NCBI GenBank assembly: GCA_026398835.1
Contig: JAPLSD010000037.1
Location: forward strand, 1-6,978
Direction of reading: 5' to 3'
DNA length: 6,978 nt
Origin: Pseudomonas sp.
GTDB lineage: Bacteria; Pseudomonadota; Gammaproteobacteria; Pseudomonadales; Pseudomonadaceae
Shown here: piece after piece, positions 6,276 through 6,978 of the stretch
Layout: the number at the start of each line of letters is the position of its first letter
Position numbering within the stretch: position 1 is the stretch's first letter
Translations under genes and position numbers: made by a program
The notes under the pieces: model-generated
Databases searched by the model: none
Seen by the model: only the letters and a program-made list of their open reading frames with translations
Told to the model about the DNA's origin: nothing

Positions 6276-6978
6276 GTGAACCCGGTAATCAAAAAATTCC
6301 AGTTCGGTCAGTCGACCGTTACCCTCGAGACTGGCCGTATCGCCCGTCAGGCCTCCGGCGCAGTATTGGTCACCGTTGACGACGACGTCAGCGTGTTGGT
6401 GACTGTAGTCGGTGCTAAACAAGCAGATCCAGGCAAGGGCTTCTTCCCTCTGTCTGTCCACTACCAGGAAAAGACTTACGCTGCCGGTAAGATCCCTGGC
6501 GGTTTCTTCAAGCGTGAAGGCCGTCCTTCCGAGAAAGAAACCCTGACTTCGCGACTGATCGACCGTCCGATCCGTCCGCTGTTCCCAGAAGGCTTCATGA
6601 ACGAAGTGCAGGTTGTCTGCACCGTCGTTTCCACCAGCAAGAAGACTGATCCGGACATCGCTGCGATGATCGGTACCTCGGCTGCCCTGGCTATCTCCGG
6701 TATTCCTTTCGATGGCCCGATCGGCGCCGCCCGTGTTGCGTTCCACGAGAGCACCGGCTACCTGCTGAACCCGACTTACGAACAACTGAAAGCTTCGAGC
6801 CTGGACATGGTCGTTGCCGGTACTTCGGAAGCCGTTCTGATGGTTGAATCGGAAGCCAAAGAGCTGACCGAAGACCAGATGCTGGGCGCCGTACTGTTCG
6901 CCCACGACGAATTCCAGGTTGTTATCCAGGCTGTCAAAGAACTGGCTGCCGAAGCTGCCAAACCAACCTGGGACTGGC
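6276..6978 (+). CDS. pnp: Polyribonucleotide nucleotidyltransferase (PNPase), N-terminal part
   Basis: PNPase degrades RNA 3'-to-5' by phosphorolysis and can add heteropolymeric tails; it is a homotrimer and a degradosome component in many proteobacteria. From GTG 6276 the open frame runs 234 complete codons to the window edge with no stop, about one third of the usual length of roughly 700. The visible part is the first RNase PH-like domain: [13 protein letters not shown] at 8-20, the RNA-contacting loop [14 protein letters not shown] at 77-90, [14 protein letters not shown] at 94-107, [17 protein letters not shown] at 129-145 and [17 protein letters not shown] at 178-194. GTG is preferred as start because [10 protein letters not shown] is the family N-terminus and AGG lies 5 nt upstream. 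The second PH, KH and S1 domains lie beyond the window. Regulation is probably post-transcriptional through the long leader hairpin. Confidence 0.97.
   Translation, partial: MNPVIKKFQFGQSTVTLETGRIARQASGAVLVTVDDDVSVLVTVVGAKQADPGKGFFPLSVHYQEKTYAAGKIPGGFFKREGRPSEKETLTSRLIDRPIRPLFPEGFMNEVQVVCTVVSTSKKTDPDIAAMIGTSAALAISGIPFDGPIGAARVAFHESTGYLLNPTYEQLKASSLDMVVAGTSEAVLMVESEAKELTEDQMLGAVLFAHDEFQVVIQAVKELAAEAAKPTWDW

Noticed and set aside
6165..6905. Minus-strand open frame of 246 codons opposite pnp
   Set aside because: The + strand here encodes clear PNPase N-terminal sequence, and the antisense product has no recognisable feature.
1..6978. A novel defence, mobile or biosynthetic system
   Set aside because: Every coding stretch belongs to a well-known core gene in its usual order; there is no integrase, transposase, repeat array, toxin-antitoxin pair or compositionally foreign segment.

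Overview
This window is a stretch of a bacterial transcription/translation 'housekeeping' cluster in the order rimP (3' end) – nusA – infB – rbfA – truB – rpsO – pnp (5' part), all on the + strand. The protein sequences are those of a gammaproteobacterium, and I infer Pseudomonas, most likely the fluorescens/syringae side of the genus. NusA is 493 residues with two C-terminal acidic repeats, IF2 is 839 residues with a long charged and Ala/Val/Pro-rich linker, and the PNPase start ([12 protein letters not shown]) is of Pseudomonas type. The mixed third-position usage suggests a more moderate GC content than P. aeruginosa. This placement comes from remembered family sequences, not from a search.

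Layout: 1-135 is the RimP C-terminus; 183-1664 nusA; 1692-4211 infB; 4371-4772 rbfA; 4776-5693 truB (GTG start, 3 nt after rbfA); 5811-6080 rpsO; 6276-6978 pnp (GTG start, cut by the window edge). No tRNA, rRNA, mobile element, CRISPR array, phage gene or accessory gene is visible, and the long minus-strand ORFs are shadows of the real genes.

The genes serve connected jobs. RimP and RbfA mature the 30S subunit, S15 is an early-binding 30S protein, IF2 brings initiator tRNA to the ribosome, TruB makes pseudouridine 55 in tRNA, NusA controls pausing, termination and antitermination by RNA polymerase, and PNPase degrades RNA. Tight spacing of rimP/nusA/infB and rbfA/truB fits co-transcription with translational coupling.

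The non-coding interest is in the gaps. Between infB and rbfA (159 nt) is a GC-rich 15-position hairpin with only a weak T-tract, resembling a leaky terminator. The truB-rpsO gap (117 nt) is almost fully structured: a hairpin on the truB stop codon, then abutting helices and a possible pseudoknot to the rpsO ribosome-binding site, a candidate S15 autoregulatory leader. The rpsO-pnp gap (195 nt) holds a 28-bp interrupted hairpin that looks like an RNase III-processed pnp leader and may also end rpsO transcripts. I found no undescribed multi-gene system; these RNA elements are the parts worth a second look.
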